From: Halodurantibacterium daqingensis | Lineage (GTDB): Bacteria; Pseudomonadota; Alphaproteobacteria; Rhodobacterales; Rhodobacteraceae | Reading direction: 5' to 3' | DNA length: 64,000 nt | Assembly: GCF_042666235.1 (NCBI RefSeq) | Contig: NZ_JBHTFQ010000004.1 | Span: forward strand, 310,001 to 374,000 | Shown: positions 50,972-59,649 of the stretch, piece after piece | How the letters are laid out: each line of letters begins with the position of its first letter | Position numbering within the stretch: the stretch's first letter is position 1 | The notes under the pieces: generated by a model | Databases searched by the model: none | The model's input: only the letters and a program-made list of their open reading frames with translations | What the model was told of the DNA's origin: nothing | Translations under genes and position numbers: made by a program

Positions 50972-51495
50972 CCATCCTGGGCCCGATCCTGATCGTCCTT
51001 CTGACCGTCGCCGCGATGGAACTGATCGCCTATGCCACCCACCGCTGGATCATGCATGGGCCGATCGGCTGGGGCTGGCACAAATCGCATCACGAAGACC
51101 ATGACCACCTGTTCGAGAAGAACGACCTTTACGGCCTCGTTTTTTCGGTCCTCGCCTTCCTGCTGTTTCTGGCCGGCGGGCTCTGGTGGCCCACGCTCTG
51201 GTGGGTCGCCCTGGGGATGAGCGTCTATGGCCTGATCTATTTCGTGCTCCATGACGGGCTGGTGCACCAGCGCTGGCCGTTCCGCTATGTGCCCCGGCGC
51301 GGCTATTTCCGCAGGCTCTATCAGGCGCACCGGCTGCATCACGCGGTCGAGGGGCGCGACGATTGCGTGAGCTTCGGCTTCATCTACGCCCCCCCGGTGG
51401 ACAGGCTGAAGGCGCGGCTGCGCGCCTCGGGGGTGCTGAACCGGCGTCAGTCGCAGCATCGCGATGCCTGGGCCCCCGACCGCGACGACAGGTAG
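50968..51495 (+). CDS. crtZ: beta-carotene 3-hydroxylase (CrtZ)
   Basis: A 175-residue di-iron hydroxylase. His motifs are HRWIMHG, HKSHHEDHDHLFEKND, HDGLVHQRW and HRLHHAV. It adds hydroxyls at C3/C3' of the ionone rings to make zeaxanthin, and acts on ketolated rings to make astaxanthin. The start ATG 50968 overlaps the crtW stop (ATGA); a longer upstream frame lies inside crtW. Length is normal for the Paracoccus enzyme (about 162-175). Confidence 0.94.
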   Translation: MTILGPILIVLLTVAAMELIAYATHRWIMHGPIGWGWHKSHHEDHDHLFEKNDLYGLVFSVLAFLLFLAGGLWWPTLWWVALGMSVYGLIYFVLHDGLVHQRWPFRYVPRRGYFRRLYQAHRLHHAVEGRDDCVSFGFIYAPPVDRLKARLRASGVLNRRQSQHRDAWAPDRDDR

Positions 51496-51500
51496 CGCCG

Positions 51501-52712
51501 ATGGCCCGGATCGCCTTCTGCCTGCCCGCGCTGCCCAGCCATGCCGCCGTTCACGGCGCGCTGGCGCGGGTGCTGATGCAGCGCGGCCATCGCTGCCATT
51601 TCGTCGGCGGCACCGGGCTGGCCCCGCTTGCGGCCCGCGAAGGGGTGATCTTCACCGCGCTTGGCTTTCGCGATCCCGACCTGCGCGGCGCGGGGCTGGC
51701 GCGCACGCTCTGGGCGACGGCGCAGGCCACGCGCGGTTTCGTCGATCACGGCCCCGCGGTTCTGGCACGGCTCGCCCCCGATCTGGTGATCGCCGATCAG
51801 GCCGAACCGGGGGCGAGCCTTGCCGCCGAGGCCGCGGGCCTGCGCCGCGCCACCCTTGCCTCGGCCCTGCCGATGGACCGGGAGGACACGATCCCGCCGC
51901 CTTTCCTTGACTGGCCCTGGCAGGAGGGCCCGGCGGCGGAACGGCGCAACCGCGGCGGCTGGCGCGTGGCCGACCTGCTGATGACCCTGCAACGGCGGGC
52001 GCTGGCCCGGGGCTGCCGCCGCCATGGCCTGCCCGTCCGCACCGGGATGGGCGACTGGATCTCCCCCCTGCTGGATCTGCGGCAACTGCCCCGGGCGCTG
52101 GATTTCCCGCATGACTGGCCGGCCTCGGCGATCTCGGTCGGGCCGCTGCGCGACCCCGATCGGGGCAGCTTCACCCCGCCCGACCCCGGGCGGCCGCTGG
52201 TCTTTGCCTCGCTCGGAACCCTTGCCGGGCGGCGGCGCGGGCTGTTGCAGGCGATCTGCGCGGCGGCCAGCGATCTTGATGTGACGCTGCTTCTGGCCCA
52301 TGCCGGCACCCTCGATGCGGCCACGGCCGCCGCGCTTCCGGGCCGGCCGGTCCTGCGCGATCTGTTCCCGCAGCGCGCGGTGCTGGCCCGGGCCGATGCC
52401 TGCATCACCCATGCCGGGCTGAACACGGTGCTGGATTGCGCCGCGGCGCAGGTGCCCATGGTGGCGATCCCGCTGGCCTTCGAACAACCCGCGACCGCGG
52501 CGCGGCTGGCCCATCACGGCGCCGCCCGCGTGCTGCCGCACCGCAGGGCCAGCGCCAATGCGATCCGCGCCGCCCTGACCGAGGTTCTGACCAACCCCGC
52601 CTTCCGCGCGGCCCTTGCCCCGGCGCGGGCCGAAATCGCCGCCGCGGGCGGGGCCAGCCGCGCCGCGGATCTGGTCGAGGCCACGCTGTCCCGCCCGGGT
52701 CTTGCCGCATGA
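51501..52712 (+). CDS. crtX: zeaxanthin/astaxanthin glycosyltransferase (CrtX)
   Basis: A 403-residue GT-B fold glycosyltransferase. It has FCLPALPSHAAVHGALARVL at the N terminus, ADACITHAGLNTVLDCAAAQ near residue 295, and VPMVAIPLAFEQPATAARL, the UDP-sugar binding region. It transfers a sugar from UDP-glucose to the 3-OH of the carotenoid. Gene order is crtZ-crtX-crtY with 5 bases between crtZ and crtX and a 4-base overlap with crtY. Many Paracoccus astaxanthin clusters lack crtX, so this strain may form carotenoid glycosides. Confidence 0.88.
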   Translation: MARIAFCLPALPSHAAVHGALARVLMQRGHRCHFVGGTGLAPLAAREGVIFTALGFRDPDLRGAGLARTLWATAQATRGFVDHGPAVLARLAPDLVIADQAEPGASLAAEAAGLRRATLASALPMDREDTIPPPFLDWPWQEGPAAERRNRGGWRVADLLMTLQRRALARGCRRHGLPVRTGMGDWISPLLDLRQLPRALDFPHDWPASAISVGPLRDPDRGSFTPPDPGRPLVFASLGTLAGRRRGLLQAICAAASDLDVTLLLAHAGTLDAATAAALPGRPVLRDLFPQRAVLARADACITHAGLNTVLDCAAAQVPMVAIPLAFEQPATAARLAHHGAARVLPHRRASANAIRAALTEVLTNPAFRAALAPARAEIAAAGGASRAADLVEATLSRPGLAA

Positions 52713-53881
52713 CCAGCGATCTTCTTCTTGCCGGGGCGGGCCTGGCCAACAGCCTGATCGCGCTTGCGGTGGCCGAGGCCCGCCCCTCGGCCCGCATCCT
52801 GCTGCTGGACCGCGCCCCCGGCCCCTCGGATCTGCACACCTGGTCGCACCACCTCACCGATCTGAGCGCCGACTGGCTGCGCCGCCTCGCCCCCGCCCGG
52901 CGCGCGACATGGCCCGATCAGGAGGTCCGCTTTCCCGATCACGCCCGCCGCCTGCGCGCGGGCTATGCGGCGCTTGATGGCACAGGACTGGCGCGGCTGC
53001 TGTGCGACAGGGGGATCGAGATCCGCTGGAACGCCCGGATCACCGCGCTGGATGCCACCGGCGCCACGCTGGCCGATGGCACAAGGCTTGGCGCCGCCTG
53101 CGTCGTGGATGGCCGGGGCGGCCGCCCTTCTCCGCATCTGGTCACCGGCTTTCAGAAGTTCCTCGGGCTGGAACTGGAAACCCCTGCCCCGCATGGCATT
53201 GCGCGGCCCTGCATCATGGATGCGACGGTCAGCCAGCAGGATGGCTACCGCTTCATCTACCTTCTGCCGTTCTCCGCAACGCGGCTGCTGATCGAGGATA
53301 CCCGCTACAGCGACGGCCCCGATCTGGACGAAGCCGCCCTTGTCGCCGAGGTGCTGCGCTATGCCGATGCGAAGGGCTGGCAGGGCGCGCGGGAAATCCG
53401 GCGCGAACGGGGCATCCTGCCCATCGCGCTGGCCCATGACGCCCGCGCCTTCTGGGCCGATCACGCGACGGGCGCCGTGCCGGTGGGGCTGCGGGCGGGT
53501 CTGTTTCACCCGGTCACCGGCTATTCCCTGCCCGTCGCTGCCGATGTGGCCGATGTGGTGGCCGATGTCGCGGCCCGCGCGCCAGCCCTGACCACCGACA
53601 CCCTGCGCCGCGCGGTGCAGGCCCATGCCATCGCCCGCGCCGACCGCGACCGCTTTCTGCGGCTTCTCAGCCGGATGATGTTCCGCGGCTGCGCCCCCGA
53701 TCAGCGCCGCCGCCTCCTCTCCCGCTTCTACCGCCTTCCCGAAGGTCTGATCGAACGCTTCTATGCCGGCCGCCTGACATGGCCCGACCGCCTGCGCATC
53801 GTCACCGGCAAACCGCCGATCCCGATCCGCACCGCGCTGGCCTGCCTTCCCGAATCCCCGCTGCTCCAGGAGAAATCATGA
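52709..53881 (+). CDS. crtY: lycopene beta-cyclase (CrtY)
   Basis: A 390-residue cyclase. The N-terminal flavin motif is LLLAGAGLANSLIALAV, followed by LLLDRAPGPSDLHTWSHHLTD in the family's position (DxxxxxGxxxTW region). RFIYLLPFSATRLLIEDTRYSD and GLFHPVTGYSLPVAADVADVV are typical of CrtY. It closes both ends of lycopene into beta-ionone rings. The start overlaps the crtX stop (ATGA) and its stop overlaps the crtI start. Confidence 0.93.
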   Translation: MTSDLLLAGAGLANSLIALAVAEARPSARILLLDRAPGPSDLHTWSHHLTDLSADWLRRLAPARRATWPDQEVRFPDHARRLRAGYAALDGTGLARLLCDRGIEIRWNARITALDATGATLADGTRLGAACVVDGRGGRPSPHLVTGFQKFLGLELETPAPHGIARPCIMDATVSQQDGYRFIYLLPFSATRLLIEDTRYSDGPDLDEAALVAEVLRYADAKGWQGAREIRRERGILPIALAHDARAFWADHATGAVPVGLRAGLFHPVTGYSLPVAADVADVVADVAARAPALTTDTLRRAVQAHAIARADRDRFLRLLSRMMFRGCAPDQRRRLLSRFYRLPEGLIERFYAGRLTWPDRLRIVTGKPPIPIRTALACLPESPLLQEKS

Positions 53882-55365
53882 CCCCGCGCACCGCCATCGT
53901 CATCGGCGCAGGCTTCGGCGGTCTCGCCCTTGCCATCCGCCTGCAATCCGAAGGCATCGCCACCACCCTGCTGGAGGCGCGCGACAAGCCCGGCGGCCGC
54001 GCCTATGTCTGGCAGGATCAGGGCCATGTCTTCGATGCCGGCCCCACCGTCATCACCGATCCCGAGGCCCTGCGCGAGCTTTGGGCGCTCAGCGGTCAGG
54101 ACATGGCCCGCGATGTCACCCTGATGCCAGTCTCGCCCTTCTACCGCCTGCTCTGGCCCGACGGGAAGAAGTTCGATTATGTCAACGATGCCGATGCATT
54201 GGAGCGGGAGATCATGGCCTTCAGCCCCTCCGACCTGGAGGGCTATCGCCGCTTTCATGATTACGCGGAGGAGGTGTATCAGGAAGGCTACCTGAAACTC
54301 GGCACCGTGCCCTTCCTCAAGCTGGGCCAGATGATGCGGGCCGCGCCCGCCCTTGTGCGGCTGGAGGCCTATCGCTCCGTCCACAGCATCGTCGCCAGGT
54401 TCATCAAGGACCCGCATCTGCGGCAGGCGTTTTCCTTCCACACGCTGCTGGTGGGCGGCAATCCCTTTTCCACCAGTTCGATCTACGCGCTGATCCATGC
54501 GCTGGAACGGCGCGGCGGTGTCTGGTTCGCCAAGGGCGGCACCAATGCGCTGGTCTCCGGCATGGTCGCGCTGTTCGAACGGCTGGGCGGCACGCTGCAC
54601 CTTGACACCCGCGTCGCGCGTATCGAGACGGAGGGCGCCCGCGCCACCGGCGTCACCCTGTCCGACGGGCGCAAGATGCAGGCCGACATGGTCGCCAGCA
54701 ACGGCGACGTGATGCACAACTACCGCGACCTGCTGGGCCATACCGGTCGGGGGCGGATGAAGGCGGCGCTGCTGGGGAAACAGCGGTGGTCGATGTCGCT
54801 GTTCGTGCTGCATTTCGGCCTGTCGAAGATGCCGGAAGGGCTGGCGCACCACACCATCCTGTTCGGCCCCCGCTATCGCGAACTGGTCACGGAAATCTTC
54901 GGCGGCCCCAAGCTGCCGGAGGATTTCTCGCTCTACCTCCATTCCCCCTGCGTAACCGATCCCGGCCTTGCGCCGCCGGGGATGTCCACGCATTACGTGC
55001 TGGCCCCGGTGCCGCATCTGGGCCGCGCGGATATCGACTGGGCGGCGGAAGGGCCGCGCCTGGCCGACCGCATCTTCCAGAGCCTGGAGGAACGCCTCAT
55101 CCCCGATCTGCGCAAGAACCTGACGGTGCAGCGCATCTTCTCCCCCACCGATTTCGCCACCGAACTGGGCGCCCATCACGGCAGTGCGTTCTCGATCGAA
55201 CCGATCCTGCGCCAATCGGCGTGGTTCCGCCCCCATAACCGCGACCGCAGCATCCGCAACTTCTACATCGTGGGTGCCGGCACCCATCCCGGCGCCGGCA
55301 TCCCCGGCGTCGTGGGCTCTGCCAAGGCGACGGCGGGGGTAATGATCGCGGATGCCCGGGCATGA
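53878..55365 (+). CDS. crtI: phytoene desaturase (CrtI)
   Basis: A 495-residue FAD enzyme. AIVIGAGFGGLALAIRLQSE and LEARDKPGGRAYVWQDQGH form the FAD site; GPTVITDP and the C-terminal NFYIVGAGTHPGAGIPGV are the CrtI signature. It performs four desaturations of phytoene to lycopene. AGGAGAAATC precedes ATG 53878, and crtY overlaps it by 4 bases. Confidence 0.95.
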   Translation: MTPRTAIVIGAGFGGLALAIRLQSEGIATTLLEARDKPGGRAYVWQDQGHVFDAGPTVITDPEALRELWALSGQDMARDVTLMPVSPFYRLLWPDGKKFDYVNDADALEREIMAFSPSDLEGYRRFHDYAEEVYQEGYLKLGTVPFLKLGQMMRAAPALVRLEAYRSVHSIVARFIKDPHLRQAFSFHTLLVGGNPFSTSSIYALIHALERRGGVWFAKGGTNALVSGMVALFERLGGTLHLDTRVARIETEGARATGVTLSDGRKMQADMVASNGDVMHNYRDLLGHTGRGRMKAALLGKQRWSMSLFVLHFGLSKMPEGLAHHTILFGPRYRELVTEIFGGPKLPEDFSLYLHSPCVTDPGLAPPGMSTHYVLAPVPHLGRADIDWAAEGPRLADRIFQSLEERLIPDLRKNLTVQRIFSPTDFATELGAHHGSAFSIEPILRQSAWFRPHNRDRSIRNFYIVGAGTHPGAGIPGVVGSAKATAGVMIADARA

Positions 55366-56270
55366 GCGAGCTTCTGGCCACGTCGGAAGCCGCCATCGCA
55401 CAAGGCTCGCAAAGCTTCGCCGCCGCCGCCCGGCTGATGCCGGCGGCGATCCGCGCGGATACGGTGATGCTTTATGCCTGGTGCCGCCACGCCGATGACG
55501 TGATCGACGGGCAGGACCTGGGCAGCACGCCCCGCGCCCCCTACGACCCCGTGGCCCGCCTTGCCGCGCTCCGCGCCGAAACGCTGGCTGCCCTGACCAC
55601 CGACACAGCCGTCGCGCCGCCCTTCGCGGCGCTGCGGCAGGTGGCCCGCCGCCACGATTTCCCCGAAAGCTGGCCGCTTGACCTGATCGAGGGCTTTGCC
55701 ATGGATGTGGAGGGGCGGCATTACCGCACCCTGAACGACACGCTGGACTATTCCTATCACGTCGCGGGGGTGGTCGGGGTGATGATGGCGCGGGTGATGG
55801 GGGTGCGCGATCCGGCCATGCTCGACCGCGCCTGCGATCTTGGCCTCGCATTCCAGCTGACCAATATCGCCCGCGACGTGATGGATGATGCCCGGATCGG
55901 GCGCATCTACCTGCCGCAGGACTGGCTCGATGCGGCGGGCGCCACCGTCAGCGGTGACATCCCCTCGCCCGCGCTTCATTCGGTGATCCTGCGGCTTCTG
56001 GACCGGGCCGAGCCCTATTACGCCTCGGCCCGCGCCGGTCTGCCCGCCCTGCCCGCCCGCTGCGGCTGGTCGATCGCGGCGGCGGCGCGGATCTATCGCG
56101 CCATCGGCAGCCGTATCCGCAGCGGCGGGCCGGACGCCTATCGCCAGCGCATCGCCACAACGCGCGGGGCAAAGCTGGCGCTCGCGGCCCGGGCCCTGGG
56201 CGATCTGGCCGCGGCCCGCACCGCGCCGCCACCCCCCCGCACCGGCCTCTGGACCCGGCCGGGGCGTTGA
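55362..56270 (+). CDS. crtB: phytoene synthase (CrtB)
   Basis: A 302-residue prenyl-coupling enzyme. First Asp-rich motif DDVID (YAWCRHADDVIDG) and second QLTNIARDVMDDAR are both present, and GIYLPQDWLD-like RIYLPQDWLDAAG follows. It joins two GGPP to phytoene. The start overlaps the crtI stop (ATGA). It is the last plus-strand crt gene; crtE converges from the other side. Confidence 0.94.
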   Translation: MSELLATSEAAIAQGSQSFAAAARLMPAAIRADTVMLYAWCRHADDVIDGQDLGSTPRAPYDPVARLAALRAETLAALTTDTAVAPPFAALRQVARRHDFPESWPLDLIEGFAMDVEGRHYRTLNDTLDYSYHVAGVVGVMMARVMGVRDPAMLDRACDLGLAFQLTNIARDVMDDARIGRIYLPQDWLDAAGATVSGDIPSPALHSVILRLLDRAEPYYASARAGLPALPARCGWSIAAAARIYRAIGSRIRSGGPDAYRQRIATTRGAKLALAARALGDLAAARTAPPPPRTGLWTRPGR

Positions 56271-56676
56271 GCTTCGCCGCGGTGCCCGGATGGCCGTGCC
56301 TGTTCCGGGTTCCGCTGCTGGCCCGGCGGCGGGCCTGCGGCGCCGATGGGTCGGTGGCCTGGCCTGCGCCGCGGCACCGGTGACAGGCACCGGACGGCCC
56401 GGCGGCCGGTCATGGCCGTGCTCCGGACAGCGGCCATGGCGGCCACGCGCCCTTCCTGCCCGCGGGGGTGGCGCCACAGCCCGACACGCCGCAGCCGACT
56501 GTGCCAGGCCGCGACGCGCCGGGCGCACCGCAGGGGCGATTGTCCCGGCGGCCTCCTGCGGCCTCCGCCGGACCGGGCTTGCACGCCCCAAGCGCCCGCC
56601 CGGCGAGCGGAAACACGCAGGCCCGGCCGGGGGTAAGCCCCGCCACCGCAGAGGGCCCCACGCCGATTGCGGCGCG
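56271..56676. other. convergent region between crtB and crtE
   Basis: About 400 bases between two convergent ends. It contains the perfect stem CCGGTG-ACAGG-CACCGG (56377-56393) and other GC-rich dyads. Without T-tracts these are poor intrinsic terminators but could act bidirectionally. Frames on both strands are Pro/Arg-rich noise. Confidence 0.45.
56377..56393. terminator. GC-rich hairpin between convergent crtB and crtE
   Basis: A perfect 6-base stem, CCGGTG with CACCGG, and a 5-base loop, 106 bases after the crtB stop. No T-run follows on either strand. It is the best candidate transcription end here but is weak. Confidence 0.3.
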
Positions 56677-57711
56677 TCAGGCCGGTGCCCGGTGCGGCAG
56701 CACACGGCCGATGAAGCGGCCGATCTCTTCGATGGGGAAGCCCTGCGCATGCAGGATCCGGTCCAGTTCGGCGCGCTGGTGTTCGTAATGGCGCGTCGCC
56801 TCGGCCCGGCCCCGCGTGGCAAGGATGCCCTGCCCCCGCCCCGGCGCCGCGTCGCGCCCGGTATCCTTGCCAAGGGTGGCAGCCTCGGCCAGCACGTCCA
56901 GCAGATCATCATAGCACTGGAACACCCGTCCGATCTGACGCGCAAGCCCGGCCAGGCGCTCGGCCTCGGGCGTGGCCAGGCCGCGGATCACCGCCAGCAT
57001 CGACAGGCCCGCGACGAACAGCACCCCCGTCTTGAGATCCTGTTCGCGCAGCACGCCCGCCTCGGTCTTTTCGGCGTGCAGATCCAGCTCCTGCCCGGCA
57101 CAAAGCCCCTCCGGACCAAGCGCATCGGACAGGATCATCACCAGCTGCATCCGCTCGGGCGCGCCAAGTCCGCGCGCGCCCGCCAGCAGGCGATTGGCTT
57201 CGGTAATCAACGCAATCCCGGCCAGGATCGCGCGGCTTTCGCCATGCACCACATGCGAGGCCGGCTGCCCCCGCCGCAGCCGGGCGTCGTCCATGCAGGG
57301 CAGATCGTCAAGGATCAGCGAGGCGGTATGCACCATCTCGATCGCACAGGCCGCATCCACCAGCGCATCGGGAACCGCGCCCGAGGCCTCGGCCAGCTGC
57401 AGCATCAGCATGGCCCGGAACCGCTTGCCCGGCGCCAGCAGCGCCTCGGACATCGCCCGCCCCAGCGCCGGCGACTGGCGCCCGAACCCGGCGGCCATTT
57501 CCTGCAGCCGCGCCTCGATCCGGGCCTGATGACCCCAGGCGCCATCCCGCAGCACGGCGTCGTCGCCTCGGGCACCTGGACCCTCGGCCCCGGTATCCCG
57601 AGCACCGTCCCCGCCCGTGGCCGCCGCAGGCTGGGCCATTGTTCCGGGAACATATTCCTCACCGGTTCTGTCAGGGCGGCACCAGCCGATGCCCTCCATC
57701 GTGCTTGTCAT
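56677..57711 (-). CDS. crtE: geranylgeranyl diphosphate synthase (CrtE)
   Basis: A 344-residue trans-prenyltransferase. First Asp-rich motif DDLPCMDDA and second YDDLLD (FQCYDDLLDVL) are present; GKRFRAMLMLQLAEASG, AIEMVHTASLILDDLP and KTGVLFVAGLSMLAV match Paracoccus CrtE. It makes GGPP for CrtB. The N terminus is about 45 residues longer than usual (about 293); ATG 57711 is chosen because GGGGG lies 7 bases before it, but ATG 57639 is also possible. In most Paracoccus clusters crtE follows crtB on the same strand; here it is inverted. Confidence 0.93.
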   Translation of the reverse strand: MTSTMEGIGWCRPDRTGEEYVPGTMAQPAAATGGDGARDTGAEGPGARGDDAVLRDGAWGHQARIEARLQEMAAGFGRQSPALGRAMSEALLAPGKRFRAMLMLQLAEASGAVPDALVDAACAIEMVHTASLILDDLPCMDDARLRRGQPASHVVHGESRAILAGIALITEANRLLAGARGLGAPERMQLVMILSDALGPEGLCAGQELDLHAEKTEAGVLREQDLKTGVLFVAGLSMLAVIRGLATPEAERLAGLARQIGRVFQCYDDLLDVLAEAATLGKDTGRDAAPGRGQGILATRGRAEATRHYEHQRAELDRILHAQGFPIEEIGRFIGRVLPHRAPA

Positions 57712-57734
57712 GATCTACCCCCTGCGCCGCGACC

Positions 57735-57746
57735 TCACAACTGTGA
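57735..57746. promoter_or_regulatory. palindrome upstream of crtE
   Basis: TCACA-AC-TGTGA, a perfect dyad 24 bases before the crtE start. The same half-site TGTGA/TCACA recurs at 57879, 57911 and 57933 in this gap, which suggests one regulator binding several sites. The regulator is not known. Confidence 0.45.
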
Positions 57747-57906
57747 CGTGTCGGGCTCATGCTGTCCACGTCTCCGTGGGTCTGCCTGCGCGAAAGCCCC
57801 GGGGCCTGTCCCGCCCGCCCCGGCCTCTGGCCGATGTTCTAGGGCACGACCTGGCATGCGCAAGATGCGCGGCAAAATTGTGACGCCCTCTTCGCTTCGT
57901 CGGGCA

Positions 57907-57950
57907 GTTGTCACACACGCGCGCAGCCGTTGTCACACACGCGCGCAGCC
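57907..57950. repeat. perfect tandem 22-base repeat upstream of the YjdF-like gene
   Basis: Two identical 22-base units, 57907-57928 and 57929-57950, each beginning GTTGTCACACACG and ending GCGCAGCC. They lie 15 bases before the start at 57965 and carry the TCACA half-site found near crtE. They could be paired binding sites that influence crtE, the plus-strand gene, or both, or a young duplication. Confidence 0.7.
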
Positions 57951-57964
57951 TTAGATCGCCGGGG

Positions 57965-58621
57965 ATGAACAAGCCTGCCCGCCCCCCGTCCTGCGCCTTG
58001 CGCGCCGACGATCCGCACCTGCGTCACCGGCATGCCCTGCTCCGCCAGGCGCCGTCCCTGCAGGCAGTGCAGGTGTTCTTTCTCGCGCTCATCCTCATCG
58101 ATATAGCCCGTGGGGCGCCCTGGGCGGCGCTGGGGGCGTTCGGAGGACTTGGCGCCTGCCTTCTCGTGCCGGCGGTGCGCGAAAAGAGCCGCTTTACCGT
58201 GCCGATCCCGGTCGATCGTGCCACGGGAGCCTTCGTTTTCGCCACGATCTTCCTGGGCGAACGCGTGGCATTCTACGACCGCTTCTGGTGGTGGGATCTT
58301 GCCGCGCATTTTCTGGCCGGAGTGCTGCTGTGCAACCTCGCGGCGATCCTGTTCGACCAGTTGACGCAGGCGGGTCCACGCCTGCTGCGGGCGCTTTTCA
58401 TCTTCGGCCTCTCGGTCGCCGGCGCCGCGCTCTGGGAGGTGGTCGAATACCTGCTTGATCTGGTCTTCGACGCCGATGCGCAGCGGGGCAGCCTTGACGA
58501 TACGATGACGGATATCCTTGCCCATGTTCTGGGCGCGCTGCTTGCCACGGCGGGCCTGGTCCGTCGTGGCGCCGTGCAAGGGATGGGCCCGCGCCAGCCA
58601 GGCCCCGTTCAGCGCGGCTGA
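57965..58621 (+). CDS. YjdF/DUF2238-like membrane protein
   Basis: A 218-residue membrane protein with about six helices. The family pattern is visible: WWWDLAAHFLAGVLLCNLAA (His in a helix), ALWEVVEYLLDLVFD and SLDDTMTDILAHVLGALLA. Such proteins are often annotated DUF2238 (YjdF); no reaction is known. I chose ATG 57965 (MNKPARP), because the upstream frame would encode the tandem repeats. It is divergent from crtE across a 250-base gap with several repeated TGTGA half-sites, so it may be co-regulated with carotenoid genes. Confidence 0.75.
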   Translation: MNKPARPPSCALRADDPHLRHRHALLRQAPSLQAVQVFFLALILIDIARGAPWAALGAFGGLGACLLVPAVREKSRFTVPIPVDRATGAFVFATIFLGERVAFYDRFWWWDLAAHFLAGVLLCNLAAILFDQLTQAGPRLLRALFIFGLSVAGAALWEVVEYLLDLVFDADAQRGSLDDTMTDILAHVLGALLATAGLVRRGAVQGMGPRQPGPVQRG

Positions 58622-59649
58622 AGCCCCGGCACGCGGTTGCGCCGTCCGACCCCGATGCTGCCTTCGCGGCGGCCGCAGCTTCCTCGTGTCGCAAAAGGGC
58701 GGCATGAGGGGCGCGAAGAAGCATGGCAGAAGCCGGGACGCGGCCGTGACTTCTGCGACCGGAAAGCCGCGCAGCAACAGCGTCACCGATCCGGACGTCA
58801 CGCCGGCCGGAAGAGCGGCCCGCCGTGCCTGCGCCACCGCGCCTGATCGGCGCGACATTTGAAAGCGGGGCGGCGATCCGCCTCGGCATGACATTGGCGG
58901 TCCCTGGCGCTGCATGGACACCGGCCGAACCGCTGTGCGTCGTCCCATGCCGGGACCACGCCGCTGGGTCGGCGCGGCGGCAGATCAGGCACATTGCGCC
59001 TGACGACGACGGGCGCCGCTCCTTCTGCCGGAACCGACAGCCAGAGGCGCACGGCCTTCTGGACAGGCGGACGACACCGCAGTCGAGGTAATGACCAGCA
59101 GATGCCGACGTTCCCGGGTGCGCCTTGGCCGCGTCCGGTCCGGCGACGTTCCCAAAGCCCGTCGCGATCCTGATGATCCGGATCTCGTGCCGCCAGCCCG
59201 TGCAGAGGACGGGACGATCCGCCCAGAGCCCGCGAAGCCCGAAGACGGCACGACCGGGACGGCATGGCGGCTGTCTGCGTGCGCATGGCCAGACAGCCAC
59301 GCACGGGCGTCCTTGCCGCAGCAGCCTCAGGGGGCGACTGCCGCCCTTTCTTGCCGATCCGCCGCAACAGGCAAGCCGCAAAACCCATGTCAGCAGCCGC
59401 GCTCCGGGGGTGACCACCGCTACACCCATCAATCATTGCTCGGCCTGGGCAAGGGAGCATTACCGATCCCGCCAATGCCGGCGGCAGCGGCACGATCTGC
59501 ACCCTTCAAGCGTCTCACGACGATGAGGCAGAGACATTCCCGGGCTTGGAGGCAGCGCGGCAGGGGCCGGCAGAAGGCGCCTGGACCGGCAGGTCCGGGA
59601 CGATCGGCGTCACAGAGGCGGCAGGCCGGCACGGGCCGGCCGTCCCGGT
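58622..59649. other. gene-free stretch, about 1 kb
   Basis: The longest non-coding region in the window. Long frames exist on both strands, but all are Arg/Pro/Ser-rich, overlap one another and lack domains, signal peptides or ribosome sites. I see no T-tract terminator, tRNA or terminal inverted repeats of an insertion sequence. It is perhaps a decayed gene; the origin is unknown. Confidence 0.5.

Noticed and set aside
53761..55851. A 696-codon frame on the minus strand
   Set aside because: It is opposite crtI and crtB, both unmistakable. The translation has no fold or ribosome site.
57721..57960. PpsR/CrtJ-type site (TGT-N12-ACA) in front of crtE
   Set aside because: I checked the spacing around each TGT and ACA in the gap and none gave the 12-base spacer.
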